A stretch of 64,000 nucleotides of DNA from CAWIUB01 sp963839175 (GTDB lineage Bacteria > Actinomycetota > Actinomycetes > Mycobacteriales > Jatrophihabitantaceae), in contig CAWIUB010000052.1 of the NCBI GenBank assembly GCA_963839175.1, positions 84,297 through 148,296 of the forward strand, read 5' to 3'. The notes beneath the pieces were generated by a model. The model did not search any database and was not told where the DNA came from. It saw only the letters and a program-made list of their open reading frames with translations. Shown piece by piece: positions 25,921-34,011 of the stretch. A program made the position numbers and the translations under genes. Numbering within the stretch: the stretch's first letter is position 1; every line of letters begins with the position of its first letter.

Positions 25921-27873
25921 GTGCTGCTGCGCACGCCCACGCCCCGCTGGACGGTGGCCGTGGCCTGGCTGCTCGCGGTGGCTGGCTGCGGCGGGCTGGC
26001 GGGGTACGCGCTGTCCCGTCCGGCGCCCGGGCACGCCCAGGCAGCGGCTGTGCTGGACGTGACCGCAGTGCTTGCGATCGCGGTGCTGGCCGCCCCGCTG
26101 CTTCCGGCGCGGTGGCCGGTGCGGCTGCGCGATGTGGCCGCGCCGCTGCTGCTGTGCCTGATGCTCGTCACCCGCCCGGCACGCGACGCGGTGCTGGCTG
26201 GGGACTTGAGCCCGTGCGCGGCGGCGCTCGTCCTCTACGCCCTGCCCGCACGCCGGCCCCGCCACACCGACGGCCTCGCCCTCGCTGTGGCGGTAGCGCT
26301 CGCGCCGGTGGGGGCGCTGTTCGCGGTCCTGCCCTGGCGCACTGGACGGCGGCGTGTCGCCGTCGCCGCGGTGAGCCTGGGCGGGGCGCTGACGGTGGTC
26401 CACTGGCTGCTCGACGGGCACCCGACGACAGGAGCGTGGCTGCGGCGGATCGCCGGTCCGGTGCCCACAACTGCGAGCGGCCGCCTCGACGACTACTCGG
26501 TACGCGGCATGCTGCTTCGGCTCGGCGTGCACGGCGGGACGCTGCTCGCCTGCTGGCTGGTCGTCGTCGGCCTGGTCGTCGCGGCGGCCACGGTCCGGGC
26601 CACCCGCTACGGCCGGGACGGACAGACGCTGCTGGCGATCGGGGTGCTCGGCTGCGCGGTCGTGGTCGCCACACCTGTGGCGTGGAGCTACGACCTGCTG
26701 TGGCTGCTCGCCGCAGCTGCCGGCCGACTCGGGCGGCGGGTCGAGGACCGTGCGGTATGGCCGGTCGTCGCGACCGTCCCCGCGCTGTTCACCAGCGCGC
26801 TGTTCGACCCGAAGATCGAGCCGGTGACCAGCTTCGCGCTGCGCAACGCCCCCGGGCTGCTGGCGGTGCTGGTCGCCGCCATCCTGCCGTTCCGGCTGCG
26901 CAGCGCACCGGATTGGCGGGTAGCCCGGACCGTGGTGCCGATCCCCCGCCGCCCGCTCGGGCGCCGCCGGCTGCCGCTGCTGCCGGCATGGCTGCGGTCG
27001 GTGCGGCGGCCGAACCTGCTGCTCGAGCTGCTGCTCATCCAGGTCGGCTACGGCGTCTATACCTGGATCCGCAACGCAGCTCCCAATCGAGTCGGCGAGG
27101 CGGTCGGGCACGGCCAGGACATCCTGCGGGCTGAACGCCTGCTCCACGTCGACGTCGAGCACACCCTCAACACGACAATGCTGGCCAGTGACTGGCTGAC
27201 GGACTTCCTCGAGAACTACTACAAGACACTGCACTTCGCGGTGCCGCTGGCGATCCTGGCCTGGCTGTACTGGCGCCGGCCACACCAGTACCGGCCCGCA
27301 CGCACGGTGCTGTTCACCTCTACCGGGCTCGCGCTTATCGGTTTCTGGGCCTACCCGCTGGCCCCGCCCCGGCTCACCCCCGGGCACGGCTTCCGCGACA
27401 GCCTGCGCCCCGGCGGCGATGCCGACCCGCTCGGCGCGCTGACCAAGCTGGCCAACCAGTTCGCCGCCATGCCGTCGCTGCACGTCGGCTGGTCGACGTG
27501 GTGCGCGCTGGTGCTCGTGACCACGGCACCATACGTCTGGGTACGGATCCTCGGTGCGCTCTACCCGGTGGCCACCTTCCTGGTCGTCCTCGGTACGGCC
27601 AACCACTGGCTGCTCGACGCGGCCGGCGCGCTGGTGACGCTGGGCATCGCCTACCTTCTGCAGTTCCTGCTGACCGGGCAGCACCTCGGCGAGGAACCGG
27701 CCGTGATCGGCCAACGATCACCTGCGCGGCGCAGCATCCCCGAGCACGCCCCGACCGGAACCCGCCCGCCGCTGCGGACATCCCTGACTCGCGGAGGTTC
27801 CGGCCCGCTGACGGATCGCCGGATCCATGGGCGCAGCAAGCCGTCATCACCGGGTCGGTTCGTCTCGTCGTAG
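25921..27873 (+). CDS. membrane protein: hydrophobic GT-like N-terminal half fused to PAP2/inositol-phosphotransferase domain
   Basis: A 650-residue protein from GTG 25921, just after the stop of the GT87-like gene. Residues 1 to about 340 form many membrane helices resembling a DUF2029-like half. Residues about 360-610 form a PAP2-superfamily domain of the Aur1/inositolphosphotransferase type, with RRPHQYRPARTV, AAMPSLHVGWS and TANHWLLDAAGA giving the active-site histidines. These act at the outer membrane face on lipid phosphates or transfer phosphoinositol. A basic disordered tail of about 60 residues runs to within 50 bases of the second LAL gene. Confidence 0.78.
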   Translation: MLLRTPTPRWTVAVAWLLAVAGCGGLAGYALSRPAPGHAQAAAVLDVTAVLAIAVLAAPLLPARWPVRLRDVAAPLLLCLMLVTRPARDAVLAGDLSPCAAALVLYALPARRPRHTDGLALAVAVALAPVGALFAVLPWRTGRRRVAVAAVSLGGALTVVHWLLDGHPTTGAWLRRIAGPVPTTASGRLDDYSVRGMLLRLGVHGGTLLACWLVVVGLVVAAATVRATRYGRDGQTLLAIGVLGCAVVVATPVAWSYDLLWLLAAAAGRLGRRVEDRAVWPVVATVPALFTSALFDPKIEPVTSFALRNAPGLLAVLVAAILPFRLRSAPDWRVARTVVPIPRRPLGRRRLPLLPAWLRSVRRPNLLLELLLIQVGYGVYTWIRNAAPNRVGEAVGHGQDILRAERLLHVDVEHTLNTTMLASDWLTDFLENYYKTLHFAVPLAILAWLYWRRPHQYRPARTVLFTSTGLALIGFWAYPLAPPRLTPGHGFRDSLRPGGDADPLGALTKLANQFAAMPSLHVGWSTWCALVLVTTAPYVWVRILGALYPVATFLVVLGTANHWLLDAAGALVTLGIAYLLQFLLTGQHLGEEPAVIGQRSPARRSIPEHAPTGTRPPLRTSLTRGGSGPLTDRRIHGRSKPSSPGRFVSS

Positions 27874-27881
27874 GCTCATCG

Positions 27882-30836
27882 AGGCAGAGGATCGCTGGAT
27901 GCGCGAAGCGGCAGGTCACCAATGGCTGAGGCCCCCGCGACGACCCCGTTCGGGGTTGCCGGGTCCGAGCGAGACGTGCTGCTGGCCACCAAGCTGCACC
28001 TGCCACGCCCGCAGCCGGGCTTCGTCCCCCGCCCGCGGCTGCTCGACCAGCTCGACAAGGCGTTGGCGCGGGGCGTCGTGCTGGTCTGCGCACCCGCCGG
28101 GTTCGGCAAGACGGCCCTGCTGGCGGACTGGGTCCGGCGCGGTGGGCGGCCGGTGGGCTGGCTGTCGCTGGATGCCGGCGACAGCGACCCGGCGCGCTTC
28201 TGGCGGCATACCGTTGCGGCGCTGGATACGGCTCGCCCGGGGCTCGCCGAGCGGGTCGCCCCGCTGCTCGGTCTGTCCGCGCCGCCGTCTTTAGACGGGC
28301 TGGTGACGGCGGTGATCAACGAGCTGGCCCAGCCCGCGGATGGCGAGGTGCTGCTGGTCCTCGACGACTACCACCTGATCGACTCGCAGCCCGTGCACGC
28401 GTCGCTGACGTTCCTGCTCGATCACCTGCCGCCGGGCCTGCACGTGGTGCTGGCCAGCCGCGCCGACCCATCGCTGCCGCTGGCCCGGCTGCGGGTCCGC
28501 GGTCAGCTGGCCGAACTGCGCGCCGCCGAGTTGCGCTTCACGGCCGAGGAGGCCACCGCCCTACTGAGGGAGACGGCCGGGCCCGATCTGCCCGAGGCCG
28601 CGATGGTGGCGCTGGAGGCGCGCACCGAGGGGTGGGCAGCCGGGCTGCAGCTGGCCGCGCTGTCGCTGCGGGGTCAGGCGGACGTGGACGGGTTCGTGGC
28701 GACGTTCAGTGGCAGCCACCGGTTCGTGCTGGACTATCTGGCCGAGGAGGTGCTCGAACGCCAGCCGGAGCAGGTGCGCACCTTCCTGCTGGAAACCTCG
28801 CTGCTAGACCGGTTGTCGGGTGAGCTGTGTGATGCGGTCACCGGCCGGTCCGACGGCCAGACGATGCTGGAGGCGATCGAGGCTGCCGGGCTGTTCCTGA
28901 TTCCGCTGGACGAGGTGCGCGGCTGGTGGCGCTACCACCATCTGCTCGCCGACCTGCTCCGCGCGCGCCTGCAGCAGGAGCAGCCCGGCCGGGTCGCGGC
29001 GCTGCACCGCAACGCGGCGGCCTGGTGTGAGCAGCACGGGCTCGCCGACGACGCTGTGCGTCACGCGGTGGCCGCCGGGGAGGTGACCTGGGCAGCTTTG
29101 CTGATCGAGCAGCACTTCGATGCGCTGTTCTACCTGCGGGGTGAGGGTGCGACGGTGCAGCGGTGGGTTTCGATGCTCCCCGATGACCTGATTCGGTCGC
29201 GCCCTCGGCTGCTGGTGGCGCAGGCGGCCATGGCCGACAGCACCGGCCGGGTGCAGGACGTCGACGGGTTGCTGGCTGCTGCCGAGCGCGCGTCCGCAAC
29301 CGCTGCCGAGCACCCGTCCGCAGCTGCTTCCGACGAGCCGTTCGAGCCGTCGGCCGGCCGAGCTGAGAGCCTGCTGGTGAACGTCCCCGCAACGATCGCG
29401 ATCTTTCGTGCGTACCTCGCCGAGATCCGCGGTGACGCCGAGGCTACGGCCGCGTTCGCATCGCGCGCCCAGGCCGAGATCGGTGCGGGTGGCGAGTCGA
29501 TGCTGCAGTTCATCGCCCAGGGGCACCTGGCCGTCGCCGACTGGCTGGCCGGCCGACTCGCGGAGGCTGAGCACGCGTTGTCGTCGAGCATCGACCAATG
29601 GCGGGCGGCCGGCCACCGCAACCTGATCGGCTGGGGCAGCTACCACCTCGGCCAGGTCCAGCGTGCTCTGGGCCGCCTGGACGTGGCGCAAGCGACCTAC
29701 TGGCAGACCCTGGAGATCACGCAACCGCCCGGCGGGCCGACCATGCCCGCCGCTGGCATCGGGTACGCGGGCCTGGCCGAGGTGGCCTACCAGCGCAACG
29801 ATCTCGACGCAGCCGTCCGGCACATCACCCAGGGCATCCCGTTGTGCCGGCAGTTCACATTCACGCCGCCGCTGGCTATGGCCCTCACAACGCTGGCCTG
29901 GATCCGGCAGGCCCAGGGCGATCCGGCCGGCGCGCTGGACGCGATGGACGAGGCCGAACGGGCCGCGCCCAGCCCGGCGCCCGCCAGCCTGCTCAACCCG
30001 GTCCCGGCACAGCGGGCGCGCCTATTGCTGGCCCAAGGCGACCTCGCGGCGGCCGAGCGCTGGACACACGAGCGCGGCCTCAGCCCCGACGACGAGCCCG
30101 GCTACGCGCAAGAGGTGGCGTATCTGGTCCTCGCTCGGGTATTACTCGCGCAACACCGCCCTGCCGAGGCACTCCCGCTGTTGCGGCGCATGCTCACGAC
30201 GGCGCACGCCCAAGACCGCACCGGCAGTGTCATCGAGATCCAGGCGCTACAGGCGCTGGCACTCGCGGCCAGCGGTGACGGCCCTGCCCCGGTAGACACC
30301 CTGGCCGAGGCCCTCACCCTCGCCAGCCCCGAAGGCTACGTGCGGATGTTCGCCGAGGAAGGCGCGCCGATGCGCGCCCTGCTCACCCGGCTGGTCGCCG
30401 CCCAACGGTCAGAGCACGCCGCCGCCCGCGCCGTCCCCCTCGACTACCTAGCCCGGCTACTGCCCGCCTTCGACGACAAACCCCCGGAGCCAGGCTCCAA
30501 GCCACCCACCGCCACGGTCCTGCCCGGTCTGATCGACCCGCTGACCGCCCGCGAGCTCCAGGTGCTCAGCCTGCTAGCCGCCGGCAAATCAAACCCCCGC
30601 ATCGCCGAGGAGCTCGTGGTCACCCTCGACACCGTCAAGAAGCACGTCAGCCACCTGCTCAGCAAACTCGGCGCGGCCAACCGCACCGAGGCCGTCACCC
30701 GCGGACGGCAACTCGGGCTGATCGGCTAACCGGGGCACCCGCCCATCCCCGCTGGCACCGTCGTGCCGGCCGCCAGGCGGCCCGCCCAGCGCCAGCCGCC
30801 AAAGATTCCACCCCACAGGTGCACCTTCGAGTGACG
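27882..30836 (+). repeat. long direct repeat, copy 2 (LAL regulator unit)
   Basis: This is the second copy of the roughly 2.9-kb repeat at 18857-21786, in the same orientation, including the upstream 40 bases and the downstream AGATTCCACC element. The two copies enclose about 6 kb holding the whiB7-like, MFS, hemerythrin, GT87-like and PAP2 genes. The middle of the gene (about 29200-29620) is the least similar part. Confidence 0.75.
27922..30729 (+). CDS. LAL-type (MalT-like) LuxR-family transcriptional regulator, copy 2
   Basis: A 935-residue paralogue of the regulator at 18897. It has the same architecture: Walker A APAGFGKT near residue 57, Walker B LLVLDDYHLID, the helical middle and the LuxR helix-turn-helix at about 874-935. 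The DNA-binding domains differ at only a few residues, so both probably bind the same sites. The middle, sensor-like part differs more, including a short alanine-rich insertion near residue 465, and may respond to a different signal. ATG 27922 is supported by the paralogue comparison. Confidence 0.9.
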   Translation: MAEAPATTPFGVAGSERDVLLATKLHLPRPQPGFVPRPRLLDQLDKALARGVVLVCAPAGFGKTALLADWVRRGGRPVGWLSLDAGDSDPARFWRHTVAALDTARPGLAERVAPLLGLSAPPSLDGLVTAVINELAQPADGEVLLVLDDYHLIDSQPVHASLTFLLDHLPPGLHVVLASRADPSLPLARLRVRGQLAELRAAELRFTAEEATALLRETAGPDLPEAAMVALEARTEGWAAGLQLAALSLRGQADVDGFVATFSGSHRFVLDYLAEEVLERQPEQVRTFLLETSLLDRLSGELCDAVTGRSDGQTMLEAIEAAGLFLIPLDEVRGWWRYHHLLADLLRARLQQEQPGRVAALHRNAAAWCEQHGLADDAVRHAVAAGEVTWAALLIEQHFDALFYLRGEGATVQRWVSMLPDDLIRSRPRLLVAQAAMADSTGRVQDVDGLLAAAERASATAAEHPSAAASDEPFEPSAGRAESLLVNVPATIAIFRAYLAEIRGDAEATAAFASRAQAEIGAGGESMLQFIAQGHLAVADWLAGRLAEAEHALSSSIDQWRAAGHRNLIGWGSYHLGQVQRALGRLDVAQATYWQTLEITQPPGGPTMPAAGIGYAGLAEVAYQRNDLDAAVRHITQGIPLCRQFTFTPPLAMALTTLAWIRQAQGDPAGALDAMDEAERAAPSPAPASLLNPVPAQRARLLLAQGDLAAAERWTHERGLSPDDEPGYAQEVAYLVLARVLLAQHRPAEALPLLRRMLTTAHAQDRTGSVIEIQALQALALAASGDGPAPVDTLAEALTLASPEGYVRMFAEEGAPMRALLTRLVAAQRSEHAAARAVPLDYLARLLPAFDDKPPEPGSKPPTATVLPGLIDPLTARELQVLSLLAAGKSNPRIAEELVVTLDTVKKHVSHLLSKLGAANRTEAVTRGRQLGLIG

Positions 30837-30873
30837 CGCGACCCCGGGGGCCGTTCGTAGCGTGCTGCGTGAC
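30792..30873 (+). promoter_or_regulatory. conserved LAL-locus promoter element, copy C
   Basis: It contains AGATTCCACC, GGTGCACCTT and GAGTGACGC, then a spacer with CGACCCCGGG and a -10-like TAGCGT at 30858-30863. It matches copy A over about 75 bases, including the -10 region, and copy B over the first 46. It drives toward a 32-codon leader ORF and the SDR/hydrolase genes downstream. Confidence 0.6.
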
Positions 30874-30902
30874 GGAAATGCACAGCAAATAGGAGGTGCC
30901 CG

Positions 30903-31001
30903 ATGCGGCGAGTCCAGATCACCCGGCGGCCTCAGCCGCGCAACCCGCACGCCCCGGTGGATCCGCTGCGGACACCGTCCGGCCGGGTCCTGCCGTACTG
31001 A
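30903..31001 (+). CDS. 32-residue leader-like ORF
   Basis: ATG 30903 has a perfect AGGAGG 6 bases upstream, the best ribosome site in this region. It encodes 32 residues rich in arginine and proline (MRRVQITRRPQPRNPH at the start, VLPY at the end). It begins about 40 bases after the -10-like hexamer of element copy C. No gene overlaps it. It could be a regulatory leader peptide or a small functional protein. It is too short for comparison by eye. Confidence 0.5.
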   Translation: MRRVQITRRPQPRNPHAPVDPLRTPSGRVLPY

Positions 31002-31073
31002 GCCGATCGAGCCACCACGCACCGCGCGACACCGGCCGGATCAGCGTCGGCCCAACCCATCACGGAGCGAGAC

Positions 31074-31428
31074 ATGAAACCCACAATCGTCGCGGCGACC
31101 GGCGGTATCGGCCGGCAACTCCTCAAGCAGGCCGTCGCCGCAGGCCACGACGTCACAGCAGTCGTACGGCACCCGGGCCACCGTGGCCGCGATGAAGGCA
31201 ACAGGCGTCCGGCGCATGGTCGTCGTCAGCGCCACACCGGTCGGCACGGTGGCCTCGCCCGGCCACCCGCAGCCTCCCAAGCACGATCCCGGCGACGGGT
31301 TCTTCATGCGCCACCAGTTCAGCCGGTTCGCGAAGACCGCGTTCGGCAAGTTCCCAGCTAGCAGCACACCGAGCCGACGTGACACGAGCACTGCTGGTCC
31401 CGCAGCTCTGTTCGGCGCAGACACCTGA
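31074..31428 (+). pseudogene. NmrA/SDR-type NAD(P)-binding protein remnant
   Basis: ATG 31074 (GGAGCGAGAC upstream) begins a good Rossmann start, KPTIVAATGGIGRQLLKQAV then GHDVTAVVRHP, but the frame then changes. The adjacent frame from about 31183 encodes MKATGVRRMVVVSATPVGTV and FFMRHQFSRFAKTAFGKF, the middle of the same family. About 50 residues between the two parts and most of the C-terminal half are missing. The gene has therefore lost internal sequence and cannot make a normal protein. An intact homologue follows at 31452. Confidence 0.65.
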
Positions 31429-31451
31429 AGATCCCAGAGAGGAGACAGACG

Positions 31452-32216
31452 ATGACATCACCAAGGAAGATCGCAGTCGCCGGAGCGACCGGGAGAGTCG
31501 GCCATCACCTCGTCGACGTGCTCGAGGCACGGGGACACGACGTCGTGCCGATGTCGCGTTCACAGGGAGTGGACGTGATCACCGGGGAGGGTCTGGCGCA
31601 GGCCCTAGCGGACGTGGAGTGCATCATCGACGTGGCCACCGGGCCGTCGCCGGAACAGGACGCGGCCACCACCTTCTTCACCACCAGCGCCCGGAACCTC
31701 CATGAGGCCGGGCAGCGGGCCGGCGTCCAGCGGATGATCGTCGTGTCCATCATCGGGACAGACCGCTTCACCGCCGGCTATGGCCCCGCGAAGATCGCAC
31801 ACGAGCGGGCCATGCTGTCCGGCCCGATCCCGGTGCGTGTACTGCGCGCCGCGCAATTCCACGAGCTCGTCGGGCAGCTGGTTGAGTGGGGCACCCAGGG
31901 TGAGGTGAGCTATGTGCCGAGGATGCGCACGCAGCTCGTCGCGGCCAGGACCGTCGCCGAGGCACTCGCCGACCTGGCCACCGCACCGGAAACGGGTGGG
32001 ACACGGTTCTCGCAGATCGCCGGCCCGCGGGAGGAGAGCCTTGTCGAGATGGCGACGCTGCTCGCCTCGCGGCAGGGCCACCCGTCGAAGATCGAGGGCG
32101 TGAGCGACCCGGGCGACCCAGACCACGAGCTCAACGAGAACGGTGCCCTGCTTCCGGGCCCGGGCGCCATCCTCGCCGGCCCCACGTTTGAGCAGTGGCT
32201 GGACTCGACGTACTGA
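31452..32216 (+). CDS. NmrA-like/atypical SDR NAD(P)-binding oxidoreductase
   Basis: A 254-residue atypical SDR with the cofactor motif AVAGATGRVGHHLVDVL near residue 8. It has no classical YxxxK site, though GYGPAKIAHERAM provides a Tyr and Lys. Relatives act as sensors or as NADPH-dependent reductases. ATG 31452 has GAGAGGAG upstream. It lies in the group downstream of element copy C, after the decayed relative at 31074. Confidence 0.85.
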   Translation: MTSPRKIAVAGATGRVGHHLVDVLEARGHDVVPMSRSQGVDVITGEGLAQALADVECIIDVATGPSPEQDAATTFFTTSARNLHEAGQRAGVQRMIVVSIIGTDRFTAGYGPAKIAHERAMLSGPIPVRVLRAAQFHELVGQLVEWGTQGEVSYVPRMRTQLVAARTVAEALADLATAPETGGTRFSQIAGPREESLVEMATLLASRQGHPSKIEGVSDPGDPDHELNENGALLPGPGAILAGPTFEQWLDSTY

Positions 32217-32275
32217 GCGGCCGCCGTGCTTCGGCAAACGGCTCAGGAACAAGTCAACGGCAAAGGAAATCCGTT

Positions 32276-32593
32276 ATGAATGGACTGAACGTGCCTTCCA
32301 AGGTCAAGGCAGGCAACGGCGCAGAGGTGTCCGCGGAGCGGGAGAAGGTTCGATTCGTCAGCGGCGATGCCGAGGGTGCCGCCTGGCAGTATCCGGGGAC
32401 CAACGGCGGCTGCGTGATCATGGCCGGCGGCTTCGCGGTGACCAAGGAGCCGGGCACCGATCCGTTCGCGAAGCGATTAGACGACGCCGGGTTCGCCGTC
32501 CTCGCCTTCGACTACCGCAGAATCGGGGAGAGCGGAGGGCAGCCGCGCCAGGCCCTGTCCGTCAGGGTCGCCACGGATTCCGGGCTGTCATGA
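32276..32593 (+). pseudogene. truncated alpha/beta hydrolase (N-terminal third)
   Basis: A 105-codon frame starts at ATG 32276 and matches the first third of a dienelactone-hydrolase-like alpha/beta hydrolase: GGCVIMAGGFAVTKEPGTD and FAVLAFDYRRIGESGGQPRQ. After that motif come a dozen unrelated residues and a stop. The nucleophile elbow and catalytic histidine are therefore absent. Its TGA overlaps the ATG of the next hydrolase. It is most likely a deletion remnant. Confidence 0.6.
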
Positions 32594-33441
32594 ACCAGAT
32601 CGAGCTGTCCGCCGGGACCATCGAATACCAGGACACCGGCGGTGACGGCCCCACGATCGTGCTGTTGCACGGCCTGCTCATGGACGCCTCGCTGTGGGAC
32701 GCAGTCATCGCTGACCTGTCCACCGATTACCGATGCGTGGCACCGACTCTGCCGCTGGGCGCGCATCGTCATGGAATGCACGCCGCCGCCGACCTGACGC
32801 CGCCCGGGACAGCGCGGCTGGTCGCCGAGTTCCTCGACCGCCTCGACCTGCACAACGTGACCCTCATCGGCAATGACACCGGCGGGGCGCTCGTCCAACT
32901 GCTCATCGCCGACGGCACCGCGCGGGTCGGCCAGGTCGTGCTCGCATCCTGCGACGCTTTCGACAACTTCCCGCCCGGGCTAACGGGCAAGACGCTGGTG
33001 CTTACTGGCAAGCTCTCACCCGCGATGTTCGGGCTGTTCATGCAGCAACTGCGGCTACGGCCGCTGCGGCGATTGCCGATCGCGTTCGGCTGGCTGACGA
33101 AGCGAGGCGACGCCGCCAGCGCCCGCTGGCTGAAGCCGGTCCTGCAGCAGCGCGCGATCCGCCGCGACACCGTGCGGGTGCTACGCGCGGTCGCGGCAGA
33201 GCCGAACCTCCTGCTCGCCGCCGCAACCCACCTACCCAGCTTCGACCACCCCGCCCTCGTCGTCTGGGCAAGCCAGGACCGCGTGATGCCACCCGACCAC
33301 GGCCGACGCCTCGCCGACCTCCTCCCACAAGCACGCCTGGTCGAGATAGCAGACAGCTACACCCTGATCCCCCTCGACCAGCCCACGAGGTTCGCTCAGC
33401 TCATCCGGGAGTTCACCCCGGCGTCCAACAGAATGCAGTGA
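32590..33441 (+). CDS. alpha/beta hydrolase
   Basis: A 283-residue alpha/beta hydrolase. It has the oxyanion-hole region VLLHGLLMDASLWDAV, the nucleophile elbow IGNDTGGALVQ with aspartate rather than serine in the nucleophile place, and a late acid in VVWASQDRVMPPDHGR. Nucleophilic aspartate is seen in haloalkane dehalogenase- and epoxide hydrolase-type members. The usual C-terminal histidine context is weak here (ADSYTLIPLDQP has none), so activity is uncertain. It overlaps the truncated hydrolase by ATGA. Confidence 0.75.
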   Translation: MNQIELSAGTIEYQDTGGDGPTIVLLHGLLMDASLWDAVIADLSTDYRCVAPTLPLGAHRHGMHAAADLTPPGTARLVAEFLDRLDLHNVTLIGNDTGGALVQLLIADGTARVGQVVLASCDAFDNFPPGLTGKTLVLTGKLSPAMFGLFMQQLRLRPLRRLPIAFGWLTKRGDAASARWLKPVLQQRAIRRDTVRVLRAVAAEPNLLLAAATHLPSFDHPALVVWASQDRVMPPDHGRRLADLLPQARLVEIADSYTLIPLDQPTRFAQLIREFTPASNRMQ

Positions 33442-33610
33442 GAGGCTTCGCGCGTCGCGCGACCGTTCGGCACGTGGCGCCAAGCACGCGCCCAATGCCG
33501 ATGTGCGTGCGGTGCTACGTACGCTCGTGCTGCCTGTGTCGAATCGGGCTGCCGCCGTTCGTGGAGAAGGTGGAGAGTGGCCGCAGGGGCTACCCCGCAA
33601 AGGAGGAGAC

Positions 33611-33958
33611 ATGACCGAGTACCTCATCGCCTTCAACGACGAGTGGGTACCCGACCACACGGTCGAGGAGCTGCGCGAGAAGTCCAAGGCTGGAAGGGCG
33701 TTGGTGGCAGAGATGAAGGCTGCCGGGGTCTTCATCTTCACCGGCGGCCTCGACGATCCTGCCCCGGTGTTCAGTGTCGATGCGTCGAGCGGCACGCCGC
33801 TGTTCACTGACGGTCCGTTCGTCGAGTCCAAGGAGCACCTCGGCGGCTTCGCCGTCGTGGATGTGGCCGACGAGCCGGCGGCGCGGCTGTGGGCGGGAAA
33901 GATCGCGATGGCCTGCGGTTGGCCGCAGGAGGTGCGACGCTTCCGGGACCGTGCTTGA
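33611..33958 (+). CDS. YCII-related (DGPF-type) protein
   Basis: A 115-residue YCII-domain protein. ATG 33611 has AAAGGAGG upstream. It has the ferredoxin-like pattern with EYLIAFNDEWVP at the start and the family signature FTDGPFVESKEHLGGF. DGPF-type YCII genes often lie near ECF sigma factors; two ECF41-type sigma genes are 2-5 kb away here, although on the opposite strand. The biochemical role is unknown. Confidence 0.85.
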   Translation: MTEYLIAFNDEWVPDHTVEELREKSKAGRALVAEMKAAGVFIFTGGLDDPAPVFSVDASSGTPLFTDGPFVESKEHLGGFAVVDVADEPAARLWAGKIAMACGWPQEVRRFRDRA

Positions 33959-34011
33959 GCGGGCGAGGAGTGGATCGTGGTGAAAGCTCGCCCGCGGCGA
34001 TGAGTGTTTCC

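Noticed and set aside
25894..27714. 606-codon open frame on the minus strand
   Set aside because: It is antisense to the PAP2 fusion gene, which has membrane helices and active-site motifs; the minus-strand product has none.
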